Assembly (NCBI GenBank): GCA_026990815.1
Contig: JALXCS010000136.1
Coordinates: 10,739 to 16,360, forward strand
From: Methylomonas sp.
GTDB lineage: Bacteria > Pseudomonadota > Gammaproteobacteria > Methylococcales > Methylomonadaceae
Direction of reading: 5' to 3'
Length of the DNA stretch: 5,622 nucleotides
The translations under genes were made by a program, and so were the position numbers. This document shows, in pieces, positions 1-5,604 of the stretch. The notes under the pieces are model-generated. The model saw only the letters and a list, made by a program, of their open reading frames with translations, searched no databases and was not told the origin of the DNA. Every line of letters starts with the position of its first letter. The stretch's first letter is position 1.

Positions 1-506
1 CGGCATTTTTGTGTCGCCAGACCAATTTTATTCAAAATGTGGCTAAACAAGGTATTCCGGTCAATATTAAAAAAGGCCAGTTTTTGGCCCCCTGGGATAT
101 GGTTCATGTAGTAAAAAAGGCCAAAGCAACCGGCAATAAGCAGATCATGGTTTGTGAACGAGGGGTATCGTTCGGCTATAATAATCTAGTTTCAGATATG
201 CGTTCTCTTGCTGTCATGAGAGATACCGATTGTCCCGTGGTATTTGATGCGACCCATTCAGTGCAATTGCCTGGTGGTCAGGGGACATGCTCAGGTGGTC
301 AACGTGAATTTGTTCCGGTCTTAGCACGAGCAGCGATGGCGGTTGGAATTGCCGGAATTTTTATGGAGTCACATCCAAATCCTGAACAAGCAAAAAGTGA
401 CGGGCCGAATTCTTGGCCTTTGCATCGAATGAAAGAATTGTTGGAAATTTTAGTTTCCATCGATCAAACAGTAAAATCCCAACCTTTGATAGAAACAACT
501 TTATAG
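1..506 (+). CDS. kdsA: 3-deoxy-8-phosphooctulonate synthase (KdsA), 3' part
   Basis: KdsA condenses phosphoenolpyruvate with arabinose 5-phosphate to give Kdo 8-phosphate, the precursor of the Kdo sugar of LPS inner core, in the cytoplasm. The gene runs off the left edge. The first whole codon is at base 3 and 167 residues remain, against about 280 in the full family, so roughly the N-terminal 40% is missing. Visible family motifs, counted in the fragment, are AFLCRQT (1-7), the NIKKGQF substrate-binding strand (21-27), CERG..FGYNNL (51-62), FDATHSVQ (81-88), SGGQREF (97-103) and ESHPNPEQAKSDGP (122-135). His85, Glu122 and Asp133 match the metal-site positions known in metal-dependent KdsA. 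The decisive N-terminal Cys/Asn position lies outside the window, so the metal class cannot be assigned. The TAG stop (504-506) is followed by eno after 8 bases, and this stop overlaps the eno ribosome-binding site. Confidence 0.96.
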   Translation, partial: AFLCRQTNFIQNVAKQGIPVNIKKGQFLAPWDMVHVVKKAKATGNKQIMVCERGVSFGYNNLVSDMRSLAVMRDTDCPVVFDATHSVQLPGGQGTCSGGQREFVPVLARAAMAVGIAGIFMESHPNPEQAKSDGPNSWPLHRMKELLEILVSIDQTVKSQPLIETTL

Positions 507-508
507 GA
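505..508 (+). promoter_or_regulatory. Ribosome-binding site of eno
   Basis: AGGA at 505-508 lies six bases before the eno ATG at 515 and overlaps the kdsA stop codon TAG (504-506). Ribosomes finishing kdsA would therefore end on the eno initiation site, which fits translational coupling. The motif is seen directly; the coupling is inferred. Confidence 0.7.
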
Positions 509-514
509 AAATAA

Positions 515-1795
515 ATGGCTGAAATAGTAGATATTAAAGCAAGAGAAATACTTGATTCCCGCGGAAATCCAACAGTGGAAGCCGATGTTATTTTGGCATC
601 CGGAATTGTTGGCAGTGCGATGGTGCCTTCTGGCGCTTCAACCGGGGAGCGAGAAGCTATCGAACTACGTGATGGTGACAAATCCCGCTATCTTGGCAAA
701 GGTGTTTTAAAAGCCGTTGAGAACATCAAAACCGAAATCCGTGAAACCCTGATTGGGATGGATGCGGCGGACCAGACCGCAATTGATCGTAAAATGATTG
801 AGTTGGACGGTACTGACAATAAGGCTCGTTTGGGTGCGAATGCTATTTTGGGGGTGTCCATGGCGGCCGCTCATGCAGCGGCAAAAGAAGGAGGTATCCC
901 TTTATACAGGTATTTGAATACCACTGGTGATTTCAGTATGCCGGTTCCTATGATGAATATTATTAATGGTGGTTCCCATGCAGACAACAGCGTAGATTTA
1001 CAGGAATTTATGATTTTACCTGTTGGCGCGCCAACTTTTCGTGAAGCGATTCGCTATGGCGCTGAAGTTTTTCATCATTTAAAAAAGGTTTTGACTGACC
1101 AGGGTATGACTACCACGGTGGGGGATGAGGGTGGTTTTGCCCCAAATCTGCCTTCTAATGAAGCTGCCATTAGTGTGATCTTGCAGGCCATCGAAAATGC
1201 CGGCTACAGACCTGGAGAAGATATCTATTTGGGCCTAGATGCAGCGAGTTCTGAATATTTTCAGGATGGTGTTTACAATCTGGCATCCGAAAACAAACAA
1301 TTTAATTCAGAACAAATGGCTGATTTTTTTGTTGATTGGGTTAACAAATATCCAATTATCAGCATTGAAGATGGTATGGATGAAAATGACTGGGATGGCT
1401 GGAAATTATTAACAGAAAAACTGGGTGAGAAAATCCAGCTGGTTGGAGATGACCTGTTTGTTACAAACCCTGCTATTCTTAAACAGGGTATTGAAAAGCA
1501 TATTGCCAATTCTATCCTGATTAAAGTCAATCAAATCGGTACCTTAACAGAAACCCGGGCGGCAATTGATATGGCGCATGATGCCTCGTATTCTGCGGTA
1601 ATATCACATCGTTCCGGAGAAACCGAAGATACCACGATTGCTGATTTGGTCGTCGCTACTGCAACTGGGCAGATCAAAACTGGTTCATTGAGCCGTTCTG
1701 ATCGTATTGCTAAATATAATCGTTTGATGAGAATTGAGGAAGAATTGGGCGAGCAAGCCCAGTATGCAGGCCGGAGTGCTTTCACAATGCTATAA
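515..1795 (+). CDS. eno: Enolase (phosphopyruvate hydratase)
   Basis: Enolase interconverts 2-phosphoglycerate and phosphoenolpyruvate in glycolysis and gluconeogenesis; in many Gammaproteobacteria it also associates with the RNase E degradosome. The protein is 426 residues, close to the 432 of E. coli, and complete. Seen in sequence: the mobile SGAST loop (39-43), His155 in GGSHADN, Glu164, GDEGGFAPN with the general acid Glu205, metal ligands Asp242 (GLDAAS), Glu285 (SIEDG) and Asp312 (GDDLF), the general base Lys337 in the ILIKVNQIGTLTET signature (334-347), His365 in SHRSGE, and Lys388 in GQIKTG. No catalytic residue is missing. The ATG at 515 has AGGA six bases upstream and gives the usual MAEIVDIKAREILDSRGNPT start. 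The gene follows kdsA after 8 bases, and its product PEP is a KdsA substrate. The downstream gap of 55 bases holds a small hairpin. Confidence 0.99.
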   Translation: MAEIVDIKAREILDSRGNPTVEADVILASGIVGSAMVPSGASTGEREAIELRDGDKSRYLGKGVLKAVENIKTEIRETLIGMDAADQTAIDRKMIELDGTDNKARLGANAILGVSMAAAHAAAKEGGIPLYRYLNTTGDFSMPVPMMNIINGGSHADNSVDLQEFMILPVGAPTFREAIRYGAEVFHHLKKVLTDQGMTTTVGDEGGFAPNLPSNEAAISVILQAIENAGYRPGEDIYLGLDAASSEYFQDGVYNLASENKQFNSEQMADFFVDWVNKYPIISIEDGMDENDWDGWKLLTEKLGEKIQLVGDDLFVTNPAILKQGIEKHIANSILIKVNQIGTLTETRAAIDMAHDASYSAVISHRSGETEDTTIADLVVATATGQIKTGSLSRSDRIAKYNRLMRIEEELGEQAQYAGRSAFTML

Positions 1796-1818
1796 ATTGA
1801 TTAAAGCAGGTTGGATAA

Positions 1819-1839
1819 GCAATGCATGCATATGATTGC
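1819..1839 (+). other. Small imperfect hairpin in the eno-ftsB gap
   Basis: GCAAT (1819-1823) pairs with ATTGC (1835-1839). After a bulged G at 1824, CAT (1825-1827) pairs with ATG (1832-1834), leaving a 4-base GCAT loop, for 8 base pairs in all. It overlaps a perfect 10-base palindrome, ATGCATGCAT (1822-1831). No T-run follows, so it does not look like an intrinsic terminator. It could be a weak RNA structure just ahead of the ftsB start, or chance in an AT-rich gap. Confidence 0.35.
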
Positions 1840-1850
1840 ATGTTTAACCT

Positions 1851-2147
1851 GTGGCAAAAAACCAGGAGGATTGGGAAATCAAACTGTTAATTGGTATATT
1901 AATCTTATTGACCTTACAGCTCCAGTACCGGTTATGGTTTGGGGATGGTAGTGTGAAGCAGGTTTTGCAGTATCAACAACGCTTAGCTGTCCTGAACAAG
2001 CAAGCCGAACAAAAACGCGAACGAAATGATGCGCTATATGCCGAAGTTCTGGATTTAAGAAAAGGAAAGGAAGCCATTGAGGAACGGGCTCGATATGATT
2101 TGGGAATGATCAAAAAAGATGAATCTTTTTTTCAGGTGATTGAATAA
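1851..2147 (+). CDS. ftsB: Cell division protein FtsB
   Basis: FtsB is a bitopic inner-membrane protein that pairs with FtsL and FtsQ in the divisome and helps trigger septal peptidoglycan synthesis by FtsWI. From the GTG at 1851 the product has 98 residues: a short cytoplasmic tail, one membrane helix (about 12-29), the QYRLWFGDGS membrane-exit motif (25-34), a periplasmic coiled coil (about 35-70) and the conserved C-terminal block EAIEERARYDLGMIKKDESFF (74-94). E. coli FtsB has 103 residues and the same architecture. The start is uncertain. GTG 1851 is the farthest upstream start possible, because an in-frame TAA lies at 1845, but it has no Shine-Dalgarno. A strong AGGAGG inside the frame (1864-1869) is 8 bases before an ATC codon at 1878, which is exactly where the E. 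coli protein begins by alignment. That start would give 89 residues. Identity is firm; the start is not. Confidence 0.93.
   Translation: MAKNQEDWEIKLLIGILILLTLQLQYRLWFGDGSVKQVLQYQQRLAVLNKQAEQKRERNDALYAEVLDLRKGKEAIEERARYDLGMIKKDESFFQVIE
1864..1869 (+). promoter_or_regulatory. Strong Shine-Dalgarno inside the annotated 5' end of ftsB
   Basis: AGGAGG is a perfect anti-16S match, lying 13 bases downstream of the GTG at 1851. Counting from its last base, 8 bases separate it from the in-frame ATC at 1878 and 14 from an in-frame CTG at 1884. No in-frame ATG, GTG or TTG follows at useful spacing. It therefore supports a non-standard ftsB start, or is a coincidence of the Gln-Glu-Asp codons CAG GAG GAT. 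Confidence 0.5.
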
Positions 2148-2159
2148 GTTTTCAATTAA

Positions 2160-2167
2160 AGGAGGGG
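2160..2167 (+). promoter_or_regulatory. Ribosome-binding site of the unknown membrane protein gene
   Basis: AGGAGGGG lies just before the GTG at 2170, with four bases between AGGAGG and the start codon. It decides the start of the following gene in favour of GTG 2170 over the upstream TTG at 2140, which overlaps the end of ftsB and has no such site. Confidence 0.7.
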
Positions 2168-2169
2168 CA

Positions 2170-2553
2170 GTGGGCAAACGTTTTGTGGAATTTTATGCGT
2201 TAGCTGTCTGTTTTGTAACAGTCGGCTGTTTGAGTATTGTCAGTGGCATGTTGATTTATACATTGATTGAGATTGCATTCCCGTCAATTGTTGCGCCACC
2301 ACCTGTTTTGTATTCTCCGCCACCCGTTGTTGAATTTCAGCAAAACGGGACTAATACAGCGGTTGCGATTCCTTCTCCTGCTGAAGCTCCTGGAGCAATG
2401 GAGAAAACCAAACAGTTCCAGCAAATGGAAATTGAACGGATGAGGAAAGAGTCAGTCAGCAGTGTTATCAAATACATTGTTATGCTGCTGGTAGCTTCTA
2501 TCGTTTTTTGGATACACTGGAACATTGCAAGCCAGGCGCGTGAAAAAAAATGA
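2170..2553 (+). CDS. Uncharacterised inner-membrane protein with two predicted helices
   Basis: I do not recognise a named family. From GTG 2170, chosen for the AGGAGGGG just upstream, the product has 127 residues. A positively charged MGKR start leads into a first hydrophobic helix (about 8-37). Next comes a proline-rich linker with two PPP runs (APPPVLYSPPPVVEF, 42-56) and a Ser/Thr/Ala/Pro-rich stretch to about 75. A charged, probably helical segment follows (about 78-99, KTKQFQQMEIERMRKES), then a second membrane helix (about 101-119, with FWIHW at its end) and a basic tail ending REKK. By the positive-inside rule both ends should be cytoplasmic and the proline-rich loop periplasmic. The frame is open from TTG 2140, which would add ten residues. 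It lies 22 bases after ftsB and 45 before ispD, which are direct neighbours in E. coli. An envelope role is only inferred from this context. Confidence 0.75.
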   Translation: MGKRFVEFYALAVCFVTVGCLSIVSGMLIYTLIEIAFPSIVAPPPVLYSPPPVVEFQQNGTNTAVAIPSPAEAPGAMEKTKQFQQMEIERMRKESVSSVIKYIVMLLVASIVFWIHWNIASQAREKK

Positions 2554-2588
2554 TTGTCGGAATGTTGTTATGGAAGCTGTTTCTTTAG
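2550..2588 (+). CDS. Possible 12-codon leader mini-ORF before ispD
   Basis: ATG at 2550 overlaps the stop of the upstream gene as ATGA (2550-2553), the classic coupling overlap. It reads MIVGMLLWKLFL and stops at TAG 2586-2588, ten bases before the ispD ATG. It has only a weak purine-rich lead (GTGAAAAAAA) and no clear Shine-Dalgarno of its own. It might carry ribosomes across the gap to ispD, whose own site is poor, or it may be chance. It is too short for any coding statistic. Confidence 0.25.
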   Translation: MIVGMLLWKLFL

Positions 2589-2598
2589 TATTTAAGAT

Positions 2599-3294
2599 AT
2601 GAATTCATCAGATAAATTCTGGGGGATTGTTCCGGCAGCCGGTGTGGGGAAACGTATGCAGGCCGGCAAACCGAAACAATATTTACCCCTGGCTGGCCGA
2701 ACTGTTATTGAACATACTTTAAACCGGTTGCTTGACAGCGATGTTTTTGAGGCAATAGCTGTTGCTGTTTCTACGGAAGATCCCTGTTGGCCGGAACTGG
2801 AAATGTCCAAACACCCTAAAATACTAACTGCTGAAGGCGGTAAAGAAAGAGCTGATTCAGTGTTATCAGGATTAATTTATCTTGAAGACAGGGCATCTGA
2901 TGAGGATTGGGTTCTGGTTCATGATGCTGCCAGACCATGTATTACCAGAGATGATATTTGGTTGTTGGTAACAATATTATCTAAGCACTCAACAGGGGGA
3001 ATTTTGGCATTACCCAGTCATGATACTTTGAAAAATGTTGAAGCAAATAAAATAACTGAAACCATAGACAGAAATCAGATTTGGCGTGCATTGACGCCAC
3101 AAATGTTTCGTTATTCCTTGTTAAAAAATGCCTTGCTTGACGCGGCTGAAAAAAATGCCACAGTCACAGACGAATCAAGTGCCATTGAATTACAAGGTTT
3201 ACAACCAGAAATTATTTCAGGCAGGCCGGATAATATCAAAATCACCCGTCCGGAAGATTTGGCATTGGCAGAATTTTTTATGGGGCAACAGTGA
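2599..3294 (+). CDS. ispD: 2-C-methyl-D-erythritol 4-phosphate cytidylyltransferase (IspD)
   Basis: IspD joins CTP and MEP to form CDP-methylerythritol, the third enzyme of the MEP route to isoprenoids, in the cytoplasm. The protein is 231 residues against 236 in E. coli, with a Rossmann-like nucleotidyltransferase fold. Visible motifs are the CTP-binding loop PAAGVGKRM (12-20) with Arg19, PKQYLPL with Lys26, GGKERADSVLSGL (80-92), VHDAARPC with Asp109 (107-114), RALTPQMF (163-170), TDESSAIE (190-197) and DNIKITRPEDLALAE with Lys214 (211-225). All key residues are present. ATG 2599 is the only workable start: an in-frame TAA lies just upstream at 2593, and the next ATG falls after the CTP loop. 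Even so, its Shine-Dalgarno is very weak. The stop overlaps the ispF start by 4 bases (GTGA), so the two consecutive-pathway genes are probably coupled; they are separate, not an ispDF fusion. Confidence 0.98.
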   Translation: MNSSDKFWGIVPAAGVGKRMQAGKPKQYLPLAGRTVIEHTLNRLLDSDVFEAIAVAVSTEDPCWPELEMSKHPKILTAEGGKERADSVLSGLIYLEDRASDEDWVLVHDAARPCITRDDIWLLVTILSKHSTGGILALPSHDTLKNVEANKITETIDRNQIWRALTPQMFRYSLLKNALLDAAEKNATVTDESSAIELQGLQPEIISGRPDNIKITRPEDLALAEFFMGQQ

Positions 3295-3764
3295 TAAGAA
3301 TAGGGCAGGGCTACGATGTACACCGCTTCAAGCCTGATGGCGATATTATTTTAGGAGGCGTTAAAATTGACTATGAGCAGGGTCTTGATGCGCATTCCGA
3401 TGGTGACGTGGTACTTCATGCACTTTGTGATGCATTATTGGGTGCTGCAGCTCTTGGCGATATCGGCAAGCATTTTCCTGATACCGACCCGGAATTTAAA
3501 GGAGCAGACAGCCGGGTGCTACTGAAGTATGTTTATAATATTTTGCTGAAACAGGGTTATACCCTGGTAAATGCAGATATTACCATTGTTGCTCAGGCTC
3601 CTAAAATGGCACCGCATATTGCTGCTATGTGCCAGAATATTGCTGCTGATCTTGGGTTGGAAGTAGATCAAGTCAATGTTAAAGCAACCACAACTGAAAA
3701 ATTGGGTTTTGAGGGGCGAAAAGAAGGTATCGCTGTTCAAGCTGTTGTTCTGATCGAAAAATAA
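3291..3764 (+). CDS. ispF: 2-C-methyl-D-erythritol 2,4-cyclodiphosphate synthase (IspF)
   Basis: IspF cyclises CDP-methylerythritol 2-phosphate to the cyclodiphosphate with loss of CMP, the fifth step of the MEP pathway. It forms homotrimers with Zn and a second divalent metal at subunit interfaces. The protein is 157 residues, the usual family length. Seen in sequence: the signature RIGQGYDVHRF (3-13) with zinc ligands Asp9 and His11, the AHSDGDVVLHAL block with the third ligand His43, LGDIGKHFPDTDP (55-67), and the KATTTEKLGFEGR motif (131-143) that binds the nucleotide and diphosphate, with Glu136. The start is a GTG at 3291 sharing four bases with the ispD stop; it gives the standard N-terminus one residue before the signature. 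Translation probably depends on re-initiation after ispD. The intermediate enzyme, IspE, is not encoded here, as is usual. Confidence 0.98.
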   Translation: MIRIGQGYDVHRFKPDGDIILGGVKIDYEQGLDAHSDGDVVLHALCDALLGAAALGDIGKHFPDTDPEFKGADSRVLLKYVYNILLKQGYTLVNADITIVAQAPKMAPHIAAMCQNIAADLGLEVDQVNVKATTTEKLGFEGRKEGIAVQAVVLIEK

Positions 3765-3778
3765 CTTCTCAATATTTC

Positions 3779-4810
3779 ATGGATGATGTGGAAGATTTTC
3801 CCTATGCATATGATAAACCATCGGCCCAGGGGATTATCCGGCTAAAACCTGAGGACTTTATTGTTCATGAGCAGCTTGGATTTGTGCCTGAAGGCCAGGG
3901 TGAGCATGTTTTTTTGGAAATTGAAAAACGTGCTGAAAACACCGACTATGTTGCCGAGCAATTGGCGAAATTTTCAGGTGTTGCCAAAAGAGATATTGGT
4001 TTCGCAGGGTTGAAAGACAGGTATGCCGAGACTACTCAATGGTTTAGTATTTGGTTGCCAGGTAGGAAAGAACCAGAGTGGGATAGTTTTGCAACCGACG
4101 ATATAAAAATAAAAAAAATTGAAAGACATTGTCGAAAATTGAAACGGGGTGCATTGATTGGTAACCAATTTGTTATCACCGTCAGGGAGTGGCGAGGAGA
4201 TAAAGCAGAACTAGTCAAACGATTGGAAACAATAAAACAACGAGGGGTGCCAAATTATTTTGGTGAGCAACGTTTTGGTCACGCCGGTCAAAATGTTTCA
4301 AAAGCACTGGAATTATTTCGAGGTGCCAAATTTAAAAGACATCAGCGGAGTATTTATCTTTCAGCGGCACGATCCTTCCTTTTTAACCAGATTTTAGCGC
4401 AACGAGTCAATAGCGGGAATTGGAATTACGCTATTGCAGGAGATTTGATGATGCTGAATCAATCAGGCAGTTATTTTAAAGCAGAAAATCTGGATGAAAG
4501 ACTTATGCAGCGCTGCGCTTCTGGCGAAATTCATCCTTCCGGGGTTTTATGGGGTGAAGGAAAATCAGAGCTTGGCAGTGTTGCTTTTGAGATAGAACAA
4601 TTTATCATCGGGAATTTTAGCGAATTGGCAAGTGGTCTTGAAAAAAAGGGATTAAAAAAGCAAAGAAGGGCGTTTCGAGTCAACGTCGATTCTTTGAGCT
4701 GGAACTTTGTGAATGAAAGAACTTTTGATCTAAAGTTTTTTTTACCTGCGGGAAGCTATGCGACTGCAGTGTTACGTGAATGTTTAAACTATAAAATGAA
4801 GGGTAATTAA
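3779..4810 (+). CDS. truD: tRNA pseudouridine(13) synthase TruD
   Basis: TruD converts U13 to pseudouridine in tRNA-Glu. The protein is 343 residues, close to the 349 of E. coli. Visible features are KPEDFIVHEQLGF (23-35), FAGLKDRYAETTQW (75-88) with the catalytic Asp80 at the same number as in E. coli, the GNQF motif (128-131), GVPNYFGEQRFG (156-167), the insertion-domain segment SIYLSAARSFLFNQI (191-205) and the C-terminal LPAGSYATAVLRE (322-334). The family is intact with no frameshift, despite several A-runs (for example 4111-4118). ATG 3779 lies 14 bases after ispF and gives a normal N-terminus, but no Shine-Dalgarno is visible before it. A GTG at 3788 is a weaker alternative. Its stop overlaps the uppP start by one base (TAATG), so expression of the two is probably coupled. 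Confidence 0.97.
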   Translation: MDDVEDFPYAYDKPSAQGIIRLKPEDFIVHEQLGFVPEGQGEHVFLEIEKRAENTDYVAEQLAKFSGVAKRDIGFAGLKDRYAETTQWFSIWLPGRKEPEWDSFATDDIKIKKIERHCRKLKRGALIGNQFVITVREWRGDKAELVKRLETIKQRGVPNYFGEQRFGHAGQNVSKALELFRGAKFKRHQRSIYLSAARSFLFNQILAQRVNSGNWNYAIAGDLMMLNQSGSYFKAENLDERLMQRCASGEIHPSGVLWGEGKSELGSVAFEIEQFIIGNFSELASGLEKKGLKKQRRAFRVNVDSLSWNFVNERTFDLKFFLPAGSYATAVLRECLNYKMKGN

Positions 4811-5604
4811 TGGATATTATACAGGCGGTTACACTTGCCTTACTGCAAGGGTTGACAGAGTTTTTACCGATTTCCAGCTCAGCACATTTGATTTTGGTGC
4901 CGGTTTTAACCGGTTGGGAAGATCAAGGCCTGGCTTTTGATGTTGCAGTACATATTGGAACCTTGACAGCGGTTGTACTTTTCTATCGTAAAGATTTAGT
5001 TGCTATCATTAGTGACTGGTTTGCATCGCTGTTTGGGAAACCTGCAACAGCAAATTCAAAATTAGCCTGGTATGTTATTTTGGGGACCATTCCAGTGGGT
5101 CTTGTTGGAATTTCATTGCCAGACGAGCTGAAGGAAATGCTTCGTTCTCCATTAGTTATTGCCGCAGCAACCATTGTATTTGCTTTGTTGCTTTGGTGGT
5201 CAGAAAAAACTGCAAAAGAACAGCGTACCGAAGTTATTTTACGCGATGCTCTTGTAGTAGGGCTGTTTCAGGCGTTAGCATTAATTCCCGGTACATCACG
5301 TTCCGGCATTACCATCACTGCCGGTCTAATAACGGGATTGAAGCGTGAGCAAGCCGCCCGTTTCTCATTTTTGTTATCTATTCCAACCATTGCTTTGGCC
5401 GGAATGCTGGTCACTGTGGATTTAATAAAATCCGCAGAACCAGTGCAATGGGATTTAATGGCCATTGGTGCGTTGATATCAGGCGTAGTGGCTTATTTGA
5501 CGATAGGCTGGTTTTTAGGGTTACTAGAAAAAATTGGCATGATTCCGTTTGTCTGGTATCGATTATTCCTCGCTGTCTTCCTGCTTGCGGTATTTTGGAG
5601 CTAG
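4810..5604 (+). CDS. uppP: Undecaprenyl-diphosphatase UppP (BacA family)
   Basis: UppP is an inner-membrane phosphatase that removes one phosphate from undecaprenyl pyrophosphate, regenerating the lipid carrier for peptidoglycan and O-antigen; extra copies give bacitracin resistance. The protein is 264 residues (E. coli 273) and mostly hydrophobic with multiple membrane helices. Visible family motifs are the (E/Q)xxxE site QGLTEFLPISSSAH (13-26), with Gln13, Glu17 and the catalytic-region His26; FDVAVHIGTL (43-52); the GLFQALALIPGTSRSG active-site loop (151-166) with Ser163, Arg164 and Ser165; and RFSFLLSIP (184-192). The family accepts Gln at the first motif position. ATG 4810 overlaps the truD stop, with AAGGG (4799-4803) about six bases upstream as ribosome-binding site. 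It ends with TAG at 5602-5604, and only 18 bases follow. In E. coli uppP is not next to truD; here it sits downstream of two isoprenoid genes, a sensible functional link. Confidence 0.97.
   Translation: MDIIQAVTLALLQGLTEFLPISSSAHLILVPVLTGWEDQGLAFDVAVHIGTLTAVVLFYRKDLVAIISDWFASLFGKPATANSKLAWYVILGTIPVGLVGISLPDELKEMLRSPLVIAAATIVFALLLWWSEKTAKEQRTEVILRDALVVGLFQALALIPGTSRSGITITAGLITGLKREQAARFSFLLSIPTIALAGMLVTVDLIKSAEPVQWDLMAIGALISGVVAYLTIGWFLGLLEKIGMIPFVWYRLFLAVFLLAVFWS

Noticed and set aside
361..681. Minus-strand open frame across the kdsA-eno junction, and similar minus-strand frames inside eno, ispD, ispF, truD and uppP
   Set aside because: Each lies antisense to a gene with strong family motifs, has no recognisable domain or plausible ribosome-binding site, and is explained by the codon usage of the sense gene.
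1811..1836. Possible sigma-70 promoter before ftsB (TTGGAT 1811-1816 and TATGAT 1831-1836)
   Set aside because: The spacer is only 14 bases, the -35 match is partial, and the TATGAT lies within the palindrome, so the -10 match may be incidental.
2140..2169. TTG start at 2140 for the unknown membrane protein, overlapping the end of ftsB
   Set aside because: There is no Shine-Dalgarno before TTG 2140, whereas AGGAGGGG sits at the right distance before the in-frame GTG at 2170. The extra ten residues (M then NKFSIKGGA) simply translate the ribosome-binding site.
2565..2591. Possible promoter before ispD (TTGTTA 2565-2570 and TAGTAT 2586-2591)
   Set aside because: The -10 element matches only four of six positions and the spacer is 15 bases; this is not enough to call in AT-rich sequence.
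3128..3337. Plus-strand frame of 69 codons overlapping the ispD end and ispF start
   Set aside because: It is out of frame with both confidently identified genes, low in complexity and shows no motif, so it is a shadow frame.
4642..4660. Two in-frame A AAA AAG heptamers in truD (4642-4648 and 4654-4660), resembling -1 frameshift sites
   Set aside because: They encode a Lys-rich stretch in an intact truD frame. No upstream Shine-Dalgarno-like stimulator or clear downstream stem-loop is seen, and truD is not known to use frameshifting.
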